Source: Chloroflexota bacterium (GTDB taxonomy: Bacteria > Chloroflexota > Limnocylindria > P2-11E). Taken from it: a stretch of DNA of 18,959 nucleotides. Positions 7,318-14,112 of this stretch are shown here, piece after piece. A program made the position numbers and the translations under genes. The notes under the pieces were generated by a model that saw nothing but the letters and a program-made list of their open reading frames with translations, did no database searches and was not told the DNA's origin. Location: the NCBI GenBank assembly GCA_016875665.1, contig VGPA01000003.1, positions 1-18,959 on the forward strand. The letters run 5' to 3'. The stretch's first letter is position 1, and each line of letters starts with the position of its first letter.

Positions 7318-8478
7318 ATGGCCACCGACACCCGCCCCACGATGAGTGTCCCGATCACCAAGCCGTCGCTCACCGAGGAGGAGGCGCAGGCGCCGCTCGA
7401 GTCGATCCGCTCGGGCTGGGTCACCCAGGGCCCGAAGGTCGTCGAGTTCGAGAAGGCAATCGCGAACTACGTCGGCGCGGCCGAGGGCATCGCGACCAGC
7501 TCGTGCACGACCGCGCTGCACATGGCGCTGGTCGGGCTCGGCGTGGGAGCAGGCGACGAGGTCATCGTTCCGTCGTTCTCGTTCATCGCTTCGGCGAACG
7601 TGATCCTCTACACCGGGGCCACCGTCGTCTTCGCCGACATCGACCCGCGCACCTACAACGTCGATCCCGCCGACGTCGAGCGCAAGGTCACGAGCAGGAC
7701 CAAGGCGATCCTCCCCGTCGACCAGATCGGGCTCACTTGCGACATGGACGCGATCAACCAGATCGCGCGCGATCGCGGCCTGGTCGTGGTGGAAGACGCG
7801 GCGCCGACCATCGGCGAGAAGTACAAGGGCCGCATGGTGGGTGCCAACGCCGAGGCGGTGTGCTTCTCGTTCCACCCCCGCAAGGTCATCACGACCGGTG
7901 AGGGCGGGATGATCATGACCAACGACAGCGCGCTCGCGACGCGGCTCCGCACGCTGCGCCAGCACGGGATGAACGTCTCGGACCTCGCGCGCCACAATGC
8001 GGACCGCGTGATCATCGAGGAGTACAAGGAGCTCGGCTTCAACTACCGGATGACCGACATCCAGGCATCGATCGGCATCGTCCAGGTCCGCCGCCTCCCC
8101 GAGCTCCTGCGGCAGCGCCGCGAGCGGGCCGCCCGCTACAACGCCGAACTCCCCAGGATCCGCGGGATCAGCATCCCGTTCGTGCCGAAGTACGCCGAGC
8201 ACACCTACCAGTCGTACTGCGTGCGGCTCACCGCGGAATGCCGGCTCGACCGCGAGGAGCTCATGACGAACCTGCTCCGGCGCGGCATCGCCACCCGTCG
8301 CGGCGTGATGGCCTCGCACCTCGAGGACGTGTACGTGAAGCGCTACGGGAAGGTCCACCTCCCGGTCACCGAGGAGGCGACGCGGACGACGATGCTCATC
8401 CCGCTCTACGCCTCGATGACCGACGACGAGCAGAGCTACGTCATCGACGCGCTGCGTGAGGAGCTGGGCGCGGCCTAG
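7318..8478 (+). CDS. DegT/DnrJ/EryC1 aminotransferase (second, divergent copy)
   Basis: This 386-residue PLP-dependent aminotransferase has ITKPSLTEEE at the N-terminus, TSSCTTALHMALVGLGVG, VPSFSFIASANVIL and VVEDAAPTIG (Asp160 for the PLP nitrogen). FSFHPRKVITTGEGG carries Lys189 for the Schiff base. It differs from the copy at 3943 in key loops. Where that one has VHLYGR this has VDQIGLTCDM, typical of the DegT subgroup often annotated as perosamine/4-amino-sugar or 'spore coat' aminotransferases. The two probably act on different sugars or carbons. The start is taken as ATG 7318, 9 bases after a -10-like box. ATG 7342 (MSVPITKPS) is an alternative nearer the conserved core. Its TAG stop shares the palindrome CTAG with the opposing gene's stop. 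Confidence 0.9.
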   Translation: MATDTRPTMSVPITKPSLTEEEAQAPLESIRSGWVTQGPKVVEFEKAIANYVGAAEGIATSSCTTALHMALVGLGVGAGDEVIVPSFSFIASANVILYTGATVVFADIDPRTYNVDPADVERKVTSRTKAILPVDQIGLTCDMDAINQIARDRGLVVVEDAAPTIGEKYKGRMVGANAEAVCFSFHPRKVITTGEGGMIMTNDSALATRLRTLRQHGMNVSDLARHNADRVIIEEYKELGFNYRMTDIQASIGIVQVRRLPELLRQRRERAARYNAELPRIRGISIPFVPKYAEHTYQSYCVRLTAECRLDREELMTNLLRRGIATRRGVMASHLEDVYVKRYGKVHLPVTEEATRTTMLIPLYASMTDDEQSYVIDALREELGAA

Positions 8479-9167
8479 ATCCGGCGGAGCACCTTGTCGC
8501 GCGCGATCTGGCCAAGCTGCAGCAGGTACTGACCGATCTCGCGCCGGCCGAACTTGGACCTCCCGTGCTCGCGGTCGCGGAACGTGTACGGGACCTCGAC
8601 GATGCGCTTCGTTCGCGCACGCGCGATGACCTCGAAGCCGATCTTGAAGCCGATCGGATTGAGCGCAGTGCCGTCGATCACGGCGCGCCGCAGCGCGAAG
8701 AAGCCGCTCGTCGCGTCGTGCACCGGCACGAGCGTGTGGCCGATCAGGCATGCGACCCGCGAGACGACGCGGCGAGACAGCGGCCAGTCCGCGGTCCCGC
8801 CGCCCGCCACGTAGCGGCTGCCCACCGCAAGATCGGCGCCGCGGTCCAGCGCGTCGACGAGCGCGGGCACGGTCTCCGCGGGGTGGGAGAGATCCGCGTC
8901 CATCACGACGAGCACGTCCCCGCGCGCGTCGGCGAACCCCGCGAGCACCGCCGAGGCGAGCCCCGCCTTCCCCGGGCGGCGCACGACGCGCACCGGGAGC
9001 CGGGGCGCGAGCGCCGCGGCGATCTCGGCGGTGCCGTCGGGCGACCCGTCGTCGACGACGACCAGCTCGAACGCCCTCCCGGCCAGCGCGGTGCCGAGAC
9101 GCTCGGCGAGGATCGGGATCGAGTCGGCCTCGTTGTAGGTCGGAACGACGATCGAGATGAGAGTCAT
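8475..9167 (-). CDS. GT2 polyprenol/dolichol-phosphate mannosyltransferase-like enzyme
   Basis: This 230-residue cytoplasmic GT-A glycosyltransferase has SIVVPTYNEAD, VVDDGSPDGT (Asp39-Asp40) and the metal-binding DAD at residues 90-92 in MDADLSHP. VGSRYVAGG, HDATSGFFALRR and FRDREHGRSKFG follow, which are the DPM1/polyprenol-monophosphomannose-synthase landmarks. It lacks any C-terminal membrane (GtrA-like) domain, so it is the short soluble form. The expected reaction is sugar transfer from GDP-mannose (or UDP-glucose) to polyprenyl phosphate. The lipid-linked sugar would feed GT-C enzymes such as the one at 163. The ATG at 9167 directly abuts the TAA of a 28-codon upstream ORF, and I see no ribosome-binding site. 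The stop lies in CTAG and overlaps the opposing aminotransferase by 4 bases. Confidence 0.9.
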   Translation of the reverse strand: MTLISIVVPTYNEADSIPILAERLGTALAGRAFELVVVDDGSPDGTAEIAAALAPRLPVRVVRRPGKAGLASAVLAGFADARGDVLVVMDADLSHPAETVPALVDALDRGADLAVGSRYVAGGGTADWPLSRRVVSRVACLIGHTLVPVHDATSGFFALRRAVIDGTALNPIGFKIGFEVIARARTKRIVEVPYTFRDREHGRSKFGRREIGQYLLQLGQIARDKVLRRI

Positions 9168-9254
9168 TTAGCGAGCGAGGAGCGGCTCGGCCGCGACGAG
9201 AGAGTCGACCAGCCCCGAGCATGGGAACCATCGCGTAGCGATGTTCTTGATCAC
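9168..9254 (-). CDS. Possible 28-residue leader ORF upstream of the DPM1-like gene
   Basis: A GTG at 9254 starts a 28-codon frame ending TAA at 9168, with the next base pair starting the GT2 ATG (TAA|ATG). The GTG is 10 bases after a minus-strand TAGACT box. The peptide starts VIKNIATRWFPCSG and ends LVAAEPLLAR; I do not recognise it. The exact abutment suggests stop/restart coupling, but nothing else supports translation. The rest of this 111-base interval holds only the divergent promoter region. Confidence 0.3.
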   Translation of the reverse strand: MIKNIATRWFPCSGLVDSLVAAEPLLAR

Positions 9255-9263
9255 GATCCGGCC

Positions 9264-9270
9264 TAGTCTA
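9264..9270. promoter_or_regulatory. Symmetric bidirectional -10 element TAGTCTA
   Basis: TAGTCTA contains TAGTCT on the plus strand (9 bases before ATG 9279) and TAGACT on the minus strand (10 bases before GTG 9254). Each fits TANNNT, and the TANNNTA symmetry is the known hallmark of bacterial bidirectional promoters. No convincing -35 lies at 16-18 bases on either side; a TTGATC at 9247-9252 is only 11 bases away. Confidence 0.5.
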
Positions 9271-9278
9271 TGGAGGGC

Positions 9279-10415
9279 ATGCGGGTCGTCTTCGATGCGC
9301 GGCACCTGCAGACGGTCAGCCGCACGCGTGGCATCGGACGCTACTCGCGCGACCTGCTCGCCGCGCTCGCCCGGCGGCACGATCCCGGAATCGAATGGAC
9401 GCTCCTCCGCCTGCGCGGCTTCCCTCCGGCCGACCCGTCGCTCCTGCCGCCGCACCGCGATCTGCGCGTGATCCGGCCGCGCCGTCCGGAGCTCGCGATG
9501 CTGGCGCTCGACGCCGCGATGCTTCCGCTCGAGCTTCCGTTCGCGAGAGGCGACCTCTACCACTCGGTGCAGCTGGGCCTCCCGGGCGTACGGCGCGGAC
9601 CGGTCGTGCTGACCATGCACGACCTCGCCCCGCTCCGGTGGCCGGAGCACTACCTGCGCCGACCCCACGCGCGCGCGGGGCACGCGATCCAGTACTCGCT
9701 GGCCAAGCGCGCCGACGCGATCATCGCGGTGTCGCACGCGACCGCCGACGACGTGCAGGCACGGCTGCGCATTCCCGCGTCGCGCATCCACGTCATCCCC
9801 GAGGCGGTCGATCCGTCGTTCACCGCGCCGCCGCGGGCCGAGGCGGAGGCGGCGATGCGCGAGCGCTTCGGCCTGCCCGGCCGCTACGTCCTGTACGTGG
9901 GGCAGTTCGACCCGCGCAAGAACATGGCGGGACTCCTCGCCGCGTTCGCGGCGGCGCAGGGGCGCGAGCCGTCGCTGCGGCTCGTCATCTCGGGTGCGCT
10001 CGGGGGCCTGACGCGCTACCTCGACGCGGCGCTCGCGCGTTCCGGTCTCGATCCGACGTCCGTCGTGCTTGCCGGATTCGCCGACGACGCCACGCTCGCC
10101 GCGCTCTTCGCGGGCGCCGAGTGCCTGCTCCACCCCGCGCTCCACGAGGGGTTCGGGCTGACGCCGCTCGAATCGCTCGCGGCGGGCACACCGGTGGTCG
10201 CGTACGACGTGGGCGCGGTGCGCGAGGTGGTGGGGGACGCCGGGCTGCTGGTCGACCCTGGCGCGCCGTCCTCCCTCCCCGACGCGCTCCTGTCGGTGCT
10301 CGAGTCGGCTCAGCTGCGCGCACGGCTCGCGGAGCGCGCGCCGGAGCGCGTCAGGTCGTTCTCCTGGGACCGCGCCGCGGCGCAGACCGTCGCCGTCTAC
10401 CGTGCTCTCGCCTAG
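9279..10415 (+). CDS. Glycosyltransferase family 4 (GT-B, group 1)
   Basis: This 378-residue GT-B glycosyltransferase has an N-terminal acceptor domain opening MRVVFDARHL with RGIGRYSRDLL, then LTMHDLAPL and AVSHATADDV. The donor-binding domain has VLYVGQFDPRKN (Lys214 region) and HEGFGLTPLES, in which Glu290 and Glu298 form the E-x7-E nucleotide-sugar motif, followed by GTPVVAYDVGAVREVVGDAGLLVDP. It should transfer a sugar, commonly mannose, from a nucleotide donor to a growing envelope glycan at the inner membrane face. ATG 9279 is chosen over the in-frame ATG 9270 because it begins exactly at the first beta-strand and lies 9 bases after TAGTCT. Donor and acceptor cannot be read from sequence. 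Confidence 0.9.
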   Translation: MRVVFDARHLQTVSRTRGIGRYSRDLLAALARRHDPGIEWTLLRLRGFPPADPSLLPPHRDLRVIRPRRPELAMLALDAAMLPLELPFARGDLYHSVQLGLPGVRRGPVVLTMHDLAPLRWPEHYLRRPHARAGHAIQYSLAKRADAIIAVSHATADDVQARLRIPASRIHVIPEAVDPSFTAPPRAEAEAAMRERFGLPGRYVLYVGQFDPRKNMAGLLAAFAAAQGREPSLRLVISGALGGLTRYLDAALARSGLDPTSVVLAGFADDATLAALFAGAECLLHPALHEGFGLTPLESLAAGTPVVAYDVGAVREVVGDAGLLVDPGAPSSLPDALLSVLESAQLRARLAERAPERVRSFSWDRAAAQTVAVYRALA

Positions 10416-10418
10416 CAT
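10413..10418 (+). promoter_or_regulatory. -10 box TAGCAT for the foldase operon
   Basis: TAGCAT fits TANNNT and lies 7 bases before ATG 10426, predicting a leaderless mRNA. The box reuses the TAG stop codon of the preceding glycosyltransferase. There is no Shine-Dalgarno sequence before the ATG and no clear -35. Confidence 0.45.
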
Positions 10419-10425
10419 TGACGTG

Positions 10426-11775
10426 ATGGCACGCCGGATTCCCCTGCCGCGGCTGACCCAGAGCCAGCGCTCCGCGCGCTGGCAGCGCGAGAAGCGTCAG
10501 CGGCAGGTGCTGCTCGTGCTCTTCTCCAGCGTGCTGATGGCGGCGGTCGCGCTCGTCGTCTGGAACCTCGCCAACCGCTTCTACGACACGAACCTCAAGC
10601 CGGCGGCCTTCGTCGGCGACGTCGCGGTCCCCTACCGCGAGTACAACCGCGAGGTCGCATTCATGTTGACCAAGTACTACCAGGATCAGGGTGTGCCGCC
10701 GCAGTACGAGAACGATCCCCAGCTCAACGCCGCGAAGGCGCAGTTCAAGCAGCGTGCGCTCGACTTCGTGATCGAGGCGCGCCTGCTGCGCGGGCACGCG
10801 GCGGCGATCGGCTTCAGCCCGACGACGGCCCAGGTCGACGCCCGGTACAACCTCGACTACGGCCAGTTCCGTAGCCGCCACATCCTCATCTCGCCCGACG
10901 CGAAGGCGACCGACAAGGACGCCGCCGACAAGGAAGCGCTGACGAAGGCGCAGGACATCGCCCGCCAGCTCAAGGCCGCGCCGCGCGACGACGCGCTCTG
11001 GAAGAAGCTCGCGTCCGAGTCGTCGTCGGACCCCGGCTCGAAGGACCAGGGCGGCGAGCTCGGCTGGGTGTCGGGCGGCCAGTTCGTGAAGGAGTACGAG
11101 AACACCGCGCGCGCGCAGCAGCCCTACGACGTGTCGGATCCGGTGAAGACGGCCTTCGGCTATCACGTCATCCAGCTCGAGGAGCTGCGGGGCCCGGAGT
11201 TCAGCGAGCTGCTCATCCGTTGGGCGAAGGCCGGGATCGGCGAGTCCGATATCCGCGAGCATTCGCGGCTCAACCTGATCCGCGAGGAGATCCAGAAGCG
11301 CGCCGACGCGACGATCATTCCCTCGCCCGCGCCCCAGGTTCGGGTCGCGCAAATCGTCATCTTCACCCCGCGGCCGACCGCCGGCGACTTCGAGCGATTC
11401 ACCGCCGCGGTGAAGAAGATCAGTGACATGCAGGTCGAGCTGGAGAAGGGCGTCGACTTCGCGACGATCGCGAGGAACTTCTCCGACGACCCCAGCGCCG
11501 AGAACGACGGAGAGATCGGCTGGCTCGTGCGCGGCATGAGGAACGACTACGCCGCGGAGAACGAGCTCTTCAGCCTCGACTCGGGCAAGCAGTCGAGTGT
11601 CTACAGCAAGGTCGGCTCGACCACCGTCTACAAGGTGCTCGAGCGCAGTAACGGGCGTGCCGTCACGGATGAGCAGCGGGCGAGCGTCAAGGCCACCGCC
11701 CTGCCGTACACGCTGGGCAAGCTCAAGTTCGAGCGCGGTGTGCGCAAGCTCGTGCCCGGGTACGAGCTGGACTGA
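10426..11775 (+). CDS. Membrane-anchored SurA/PrsA-like foldase with two parvulin domains
   Basis: This 449-residue protein has a basic N-terminal tail and one hydrophobic segment (about residues 27-47) without a clear cleavage or lipobox site, so it is probably a signal-anchored extracytoplasmic protein. A SurA_N-like helical region (about 60-145) precedes a PpiC parvulin domain. That domain runs from FRSRHILIS (149) through GGELGWVSGGQF to KTAFGYHVIQLEE (254). A second, more diverged copy starts at VRVAQIVIF (306), with DGEIGWLVRG, and lacks the KT.FGYHVI ending. It would isomerise prolyl bonds or chaperone secreted proteins. The second copy may be structural, as the inactive parvulin of SurA is. 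It is followed, via a CTGA overlap, by mazG, a housekeeping rather than an envelope partner. Confidence 0.88.
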   Translation: MARRIPLPRLTQSQRSARWQREKRQRQVLLVLFSSVLMAAVALVVWNLANRFYDTNLKPAAFVGDVAVPYREYNREVAFMLTKYYQDQGVPPQYENDPQLNAAKAQFKQRALDFVIEARLLRGHAAAIGFSPTTAQVDARYNLDYGQFRSRHILISPDAKATDKDAADKEALTKAQDIARQLKAAPRDDALWKKLASESSSDPGSKDQGGELGWVSGGQFVKEYENTARAQQPYDVSDPVKTAFGYHVIQLEELRGPEFSELLIRWAKAGIGESDIREHSRLNLIREEIQKRADATIIPSPAPQVRVAQIVIFTPRPTAGDFERFTAAVKKISDMQVELEKGVDFATIARNFSDDPSAENDGEIGWLVRGMRNDYAAENELFSLDSGKQSSVYSKVGSTTVYKVLERSNGRAVTDEQRASVKATALPYTLGKLKFERGVRKLVPGYELD

Positions 11776-12746
11776 CGACCGACCTCGACGCGCTCGCCGC
11801 CCGTTTCCCCGGCGGCATCGACGTGCACACCTCGTTCGATCCGTTCGCGCTCACGACCGCACGCGCGGTCGCGCTGCGGCTCGACGCGCCGCCGGACGGC
11901 GCGGCGCTGCTGCGGCGGTATCCGTCCGAGCACCCCGTGACGCTGCTCGGGCGGGCCGCGCGGGAGACGACTCTCGCCGCGGCGCTCGAACGGCCGGGGG
12001 AGGCGCGATGGCTCGTTCTGGCGCCGCTCGAGGCCTTCGCGGACCTCGCGAATCCCTGGACGGTGGGCCGCATCGCGGCGCGCCTGCGCGCGCCGGACGG
12101 CTGCCCGTGGGACCGGGAGCAGACGCACGCCTCGCTGCGGCAGGGTCTCCTGGAGGAGGCGTACGAGGCGCTCGACGCGCTCGACGCCGGCGATCACGCG
12201 CGCTTCGCGGACGAGCTCGGCGACGTGCTGTTCCAGGTGGCGATCCACGCCCAGCTCGGCGCCGAGGCCGGCACGTTCGATCTCGGGCAGGTCAGCCGCG
12301 CCATCGGCGACAAGCTCATCCGCCGCCATCCGCACGTCTTCGGCGGCGGGCAGATCGCGGACGATCCCTTGAAGCAGTGGGAGCGCATCAAGCGCGCCGA
12401 GTCCGACGCGCCGCGCTCGCTCGTGGACGGGATCCCGCGCTCGACTCCCGCGCTCTTCGCCGCGGAGCGGCTCCAGGAGCGGTCGGCGCGGCTCGGGCTC
12501 GCACCCGACCGGGTCGAGATCCCGCTCGACTTCGACGACCCGGAGTTCCTGGGCGAGCTGCTTTTCGACATCGTGGGCGAGTCGCGGGAGCTCGGCTTCG
12601 ACGCGGAGAGCGCCCTGCGCGCCGCGAACGCACGCTACGCCGACCGCGTGCGTGCGCTCGAGGAGCGCGCGCGCGGCGAGAACCGCGCACTCGAGTCGTA
12701 CACGCCGGTCGAGCTCCGGCGCATGTGGGAGGATCAGCGGCGATGA
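11772..12746 (+). CDS. mazG: Nucleoside triphosphate pyrophosphohydrolase MazG with partial methylase-like N-terminus
   Basis: MazG hydrolyses (d)NTPs to monophosphates and pyrophosphate. The signature RLRAPDGCPWDREQTH, then LLEEAYEALDA and ADELGDVLFQV, supplies the metal-binding EExxE...ExxD residues. KLIRRHPHVFGG completes domain one. The second MazG copy (from about PEFLGELLFDIV) has a degenerate acidic motif. The ~85 residues before this resemble only the second half of the tetrapyrrole-methylase domain fused to MazG in YabN-type proteins (DPFALTTARAVALRL, RRYPSEHPVTLLG). The SAM-binding half is absent. A GTG at 11823 would start inside this conserved stretch. High GC at third positions continues back to CTG 11772, which forms a CTGA overlap with the foldase stop. 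I therefore prefer CTG, giving 324 residues. The stop overlaps rph as ATGA. Confidence 0.87.
   Translation: MTTDLDALAARFPGGIDVHTSFDPFALTTARAVALRLDAPPDGAALLRRYPSEHPVTLLGRAARETTLAAALERPGEARWLVLAPLEAFADLANPWTVGRIAARLRAPDGCPWDREQTHASLRQGLLEEAYEALDALDAGDHARFADELGDVLFQVAIHAQLGAEAGTFDLGQVSRAIGDKLIRRHPHVFGGGQIADDPLKQWERIKRAESDAPRSLVDGIPRSTPALFAAERLQERSARLGLAPDRVEIPLDFDDPEFLGELLFDIVGESRELGFDAESALRAANARYADRVRALEERARGENRALESYTPVELRRMWEDQRR
12727..12733 (+). promoter_or_regulatory. Strong Shine-Dalgarno sequence for rph
   Basis: GGGAGGA lies 9 bases before ATG 12743, inside the end of mazG. It fixes the rph start in the ATGA overlap. It also shows that this genome uses Shine-Dalgarno initiation inside operons, while promoter-proximal genes appear leaderless. 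Confidence 0.7.
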
Positions 12747-13447
12747 GCAAGCGACCCGACGGCCGTGCGGCCGACGCGCTGCGGCCGGTCACGATCGAGG
12801 TCGGCGTGGCGAAGTTCGCGGAGGGGTCCGCGCGCATCACCTGCGGCGACACGGTGGTGCTGTGCCTCGCCACGGTGGAGGACAAGGTGCCGCGCTTCCT
12901 GGAGGGCAAGGACCAGGGCTGGATCACCTCGGAGTACGCGATGCTGCCGCGCTCGACGCCGCAGCGCAGCCAGCGCGAGAGCCTCGCGGGGCGCCCCGGC
13001 GGACGCACGTTCGAGATCCAGCGCCTCGTCGGGCGCGCGCTGCGCGCCGCGATGGACCTGAAGGCCCTCGGCGCGCGCAGCGTCACGATCGACTGCGAGG
13101 TCCTGCAGGCGGATGGCGGGACGCGCACCGCGGCCATCACCGGCGGATGGGTCGCCCTCGCCCACGCGCTGCGCGAGGTCGCCCCGAAGGCGGTGAAGCG
13201 CAACGTCGCCGCCGTGTCCGCGGGCATCGTCGACGGTGAGCTCGTGCTCGATCTGCCGTACGCGGAAGACTCGCGCGCTGAAGCCGACGTGAACGTGGTC
13301 GCGACGTCCGACGGGGAGCTGGTCGAGGTGCAGGGGACCGCCGAGGGGCGGCCGTTCACGCGCGCCGAGTTCGACCGCGTGCTCGACCTGTCGCTCGCCG
13401 GCATCGCGAAGCTGATCGAGGCGCAGCGGGCCGCGCTCGAGGCGTGA
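12743..13447 (+). CDS. rph: Ribonuclease PH (tRNA 3'-end phosphorolytic exonuclease)
   Basis: This 234-residue protein matches RNase PH end to end: RPDGRAADALRPV at the N-terminus, GDTVVLCLATVED, and EYAMLPRSTPQR. RESLAGRPGGRTFEIQRLVGRALRA contains the RNA- and phosphate-binding arginines. CEVLQADGGTRTAAITGG, DLPYAEDSRAEADVNVV with the catalytic acidic residues, and VEVQGTAEGRPF follow. It trims tRNA precursors using phosphate as attacking group and assembles as a hexameric ring in the cytoplasm. ATGA overlap with mazG and GTGA overlap with rdgB make a tight three-gene operon. The rph-rdgB adjacency is common in actinobacteria and other Gram-positives. The nearby tRNA-Pro has no encoded CCA, so its 3' end would need trimming and CCA addition. 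Confidence 0.97.
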   Translation: MSKRPDGRAADALRPVTIEVGVAKFAEGSARITCGDTVVLCLATVEDKVPRFLEGKDQGWITSEYAMLPRSTPQRSQRESLAGRPGGRTFEIQRLVGRALRAAMDLKALGARSVTIDCEVLQADGGTRTAAITGGWVALAHALREVAPKAVKRNVAAVSAGIVDGELVLDLPYAEDSRAEADVNVVATSDGELVEVQGTAEGRPFTRAEFDRVLDLSLAGIAKLIEAQRAALEA

Positions 13448-14040
13448 CCGCCGCGCGCCTGCTGATCGGTAGCGGCAACGCGGGCAAGGTCGCCGAGCTG
13501 CGCGCGATCCTCGCGGGCCTGCCCGTGACGCTCCTCGCACTCGACGAGCTGCCGACGCAACCCGACGAGCCGGACGAGGACCTCCCGACCTTCGCGGAGA
13601 ACGCGGCGGCCAAGGCGGCCGGATACGCGCGCGCGACCGGGATGCCGGCGATCGCTGACGATTCGGGCCTCGAGGTCGCGGCGATGCGCGGCGCGCCCGG
13701 GGTGCGCAGCAAGCGCTACTTCGGCGACGACCTGGCGGACGCCGAGCGGAACGCGAGGCTGCTGGCCGTCCTCGACGGCGTGCGGGACCGCGCCGCGCGC
13801 TTCGTGAGCGTGATCGCCCTCGCCTTCCCCGACGGCCGCGTCGAGACGTTCGAGGGCACGGTCGACGGGTCGATCGCGGACTCGCCGCGCGGAGCGGGCG
13901 GACACGGCTACGACCCGGTCTTCGTGGTGGCGGGAACCGGCCGCACGATGGCGGAGCTCGCTCCGGGCGAGAAAAACGAGGTGTCGCACCGCGGCCGCGC
14001 CGGACGCCTTCTTCGCGCACGCCTCACGCGGGGGCTCTGA
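13444..14040 (+). CDS. rdgB: RdgB/HAM1 XTP/dITP diphosphatase
   Basis: This 198-residue enzyme hydrolyses XTP and dITP to monophosphates, keeping deaminated purines out of nucleic acids. It shows the nucleotide-binding SGNAGKVAEL (10-19), the catalytic ADDSGLEVAAM with the metal-binding Asp pair, GAPGVRSKRYFG, and GAGGHGYDPVFVV. It ends in NEVSHRGRAG, the purine-recognition motif. The GTG start overlaps the rph stop as GTGA. With MazG in the same operon, two different NTP-sanitising enzymes are co-expressed. Length is normal and all motifs are intact. The 72 bases after it hold only an inverted repeat before the opposing tRNA. Confidence 0.96.
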   Translation: MTAARLLIGSGNAGKVAELRAILAGLPVTLLALDELPTQPDEPDEDLPTFAENAAAKAAGYARATGMPAIADDSGLEVAAMRGAPGVRSKRYFGDDLADAERNARLLAVLDGVRDRAARFVSVIALAFPDGRVETFEGTVDGSIADSPRGAGGHGYDPVFVVAGTGRTMAELAPGEKNEVSHRGRAGRLLRARLTRGL

Positions 14041-14090
14041 CGCAGCGGAGCGCCGCACCGCTCGGGCCCCTCGCCCTCCGACCCCACGAC

Positions 14091-14105
14091 GAACGACGCT
14101 CGTTC
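14091..14105. terminator. Inverted repeat between rdgB and the convergent tRNA
   Basis: GAACGA-CGC-TCGTTC is a perfect 6-bp stem with a 3-base loop, 8 bases past the tRNA 3' end and 51 bases past the rdgB stop. There is no T-run on either side, so it is at best a weak or Rho-assisted bidirectional terminator, or a processing hairpin. Confidence 0.3.
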
Positions 14106-14112
14106 TCGACAG

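Noticed and set aside
7240..9231. Long minus-strand frame starting in the GT2 upstream region
   Set aside because: It runs out of frame through the GT2 gene and antisense through the aminotransferase; composition is Arg/Asp-rich nonsense.
9247..9252. TTGATC as a -35 box for the GT4 promoter
   Set aside because: Only 11 bases separate it from TAGTCT, too short for a sigma-70-type promoter.
9168..10418. 416-codon minus-strand frame opposite the GT4 gene
   Set aside because: Antisense shadow; only its final 28 codons lie outside the GT4 gene and are discussed separately as a possible leader.
11823..11825. GTG start for mazG
   Set aside because: It would begin inside a conserved, clearly coding stretch; kept only as an alternative to CTG 11772.
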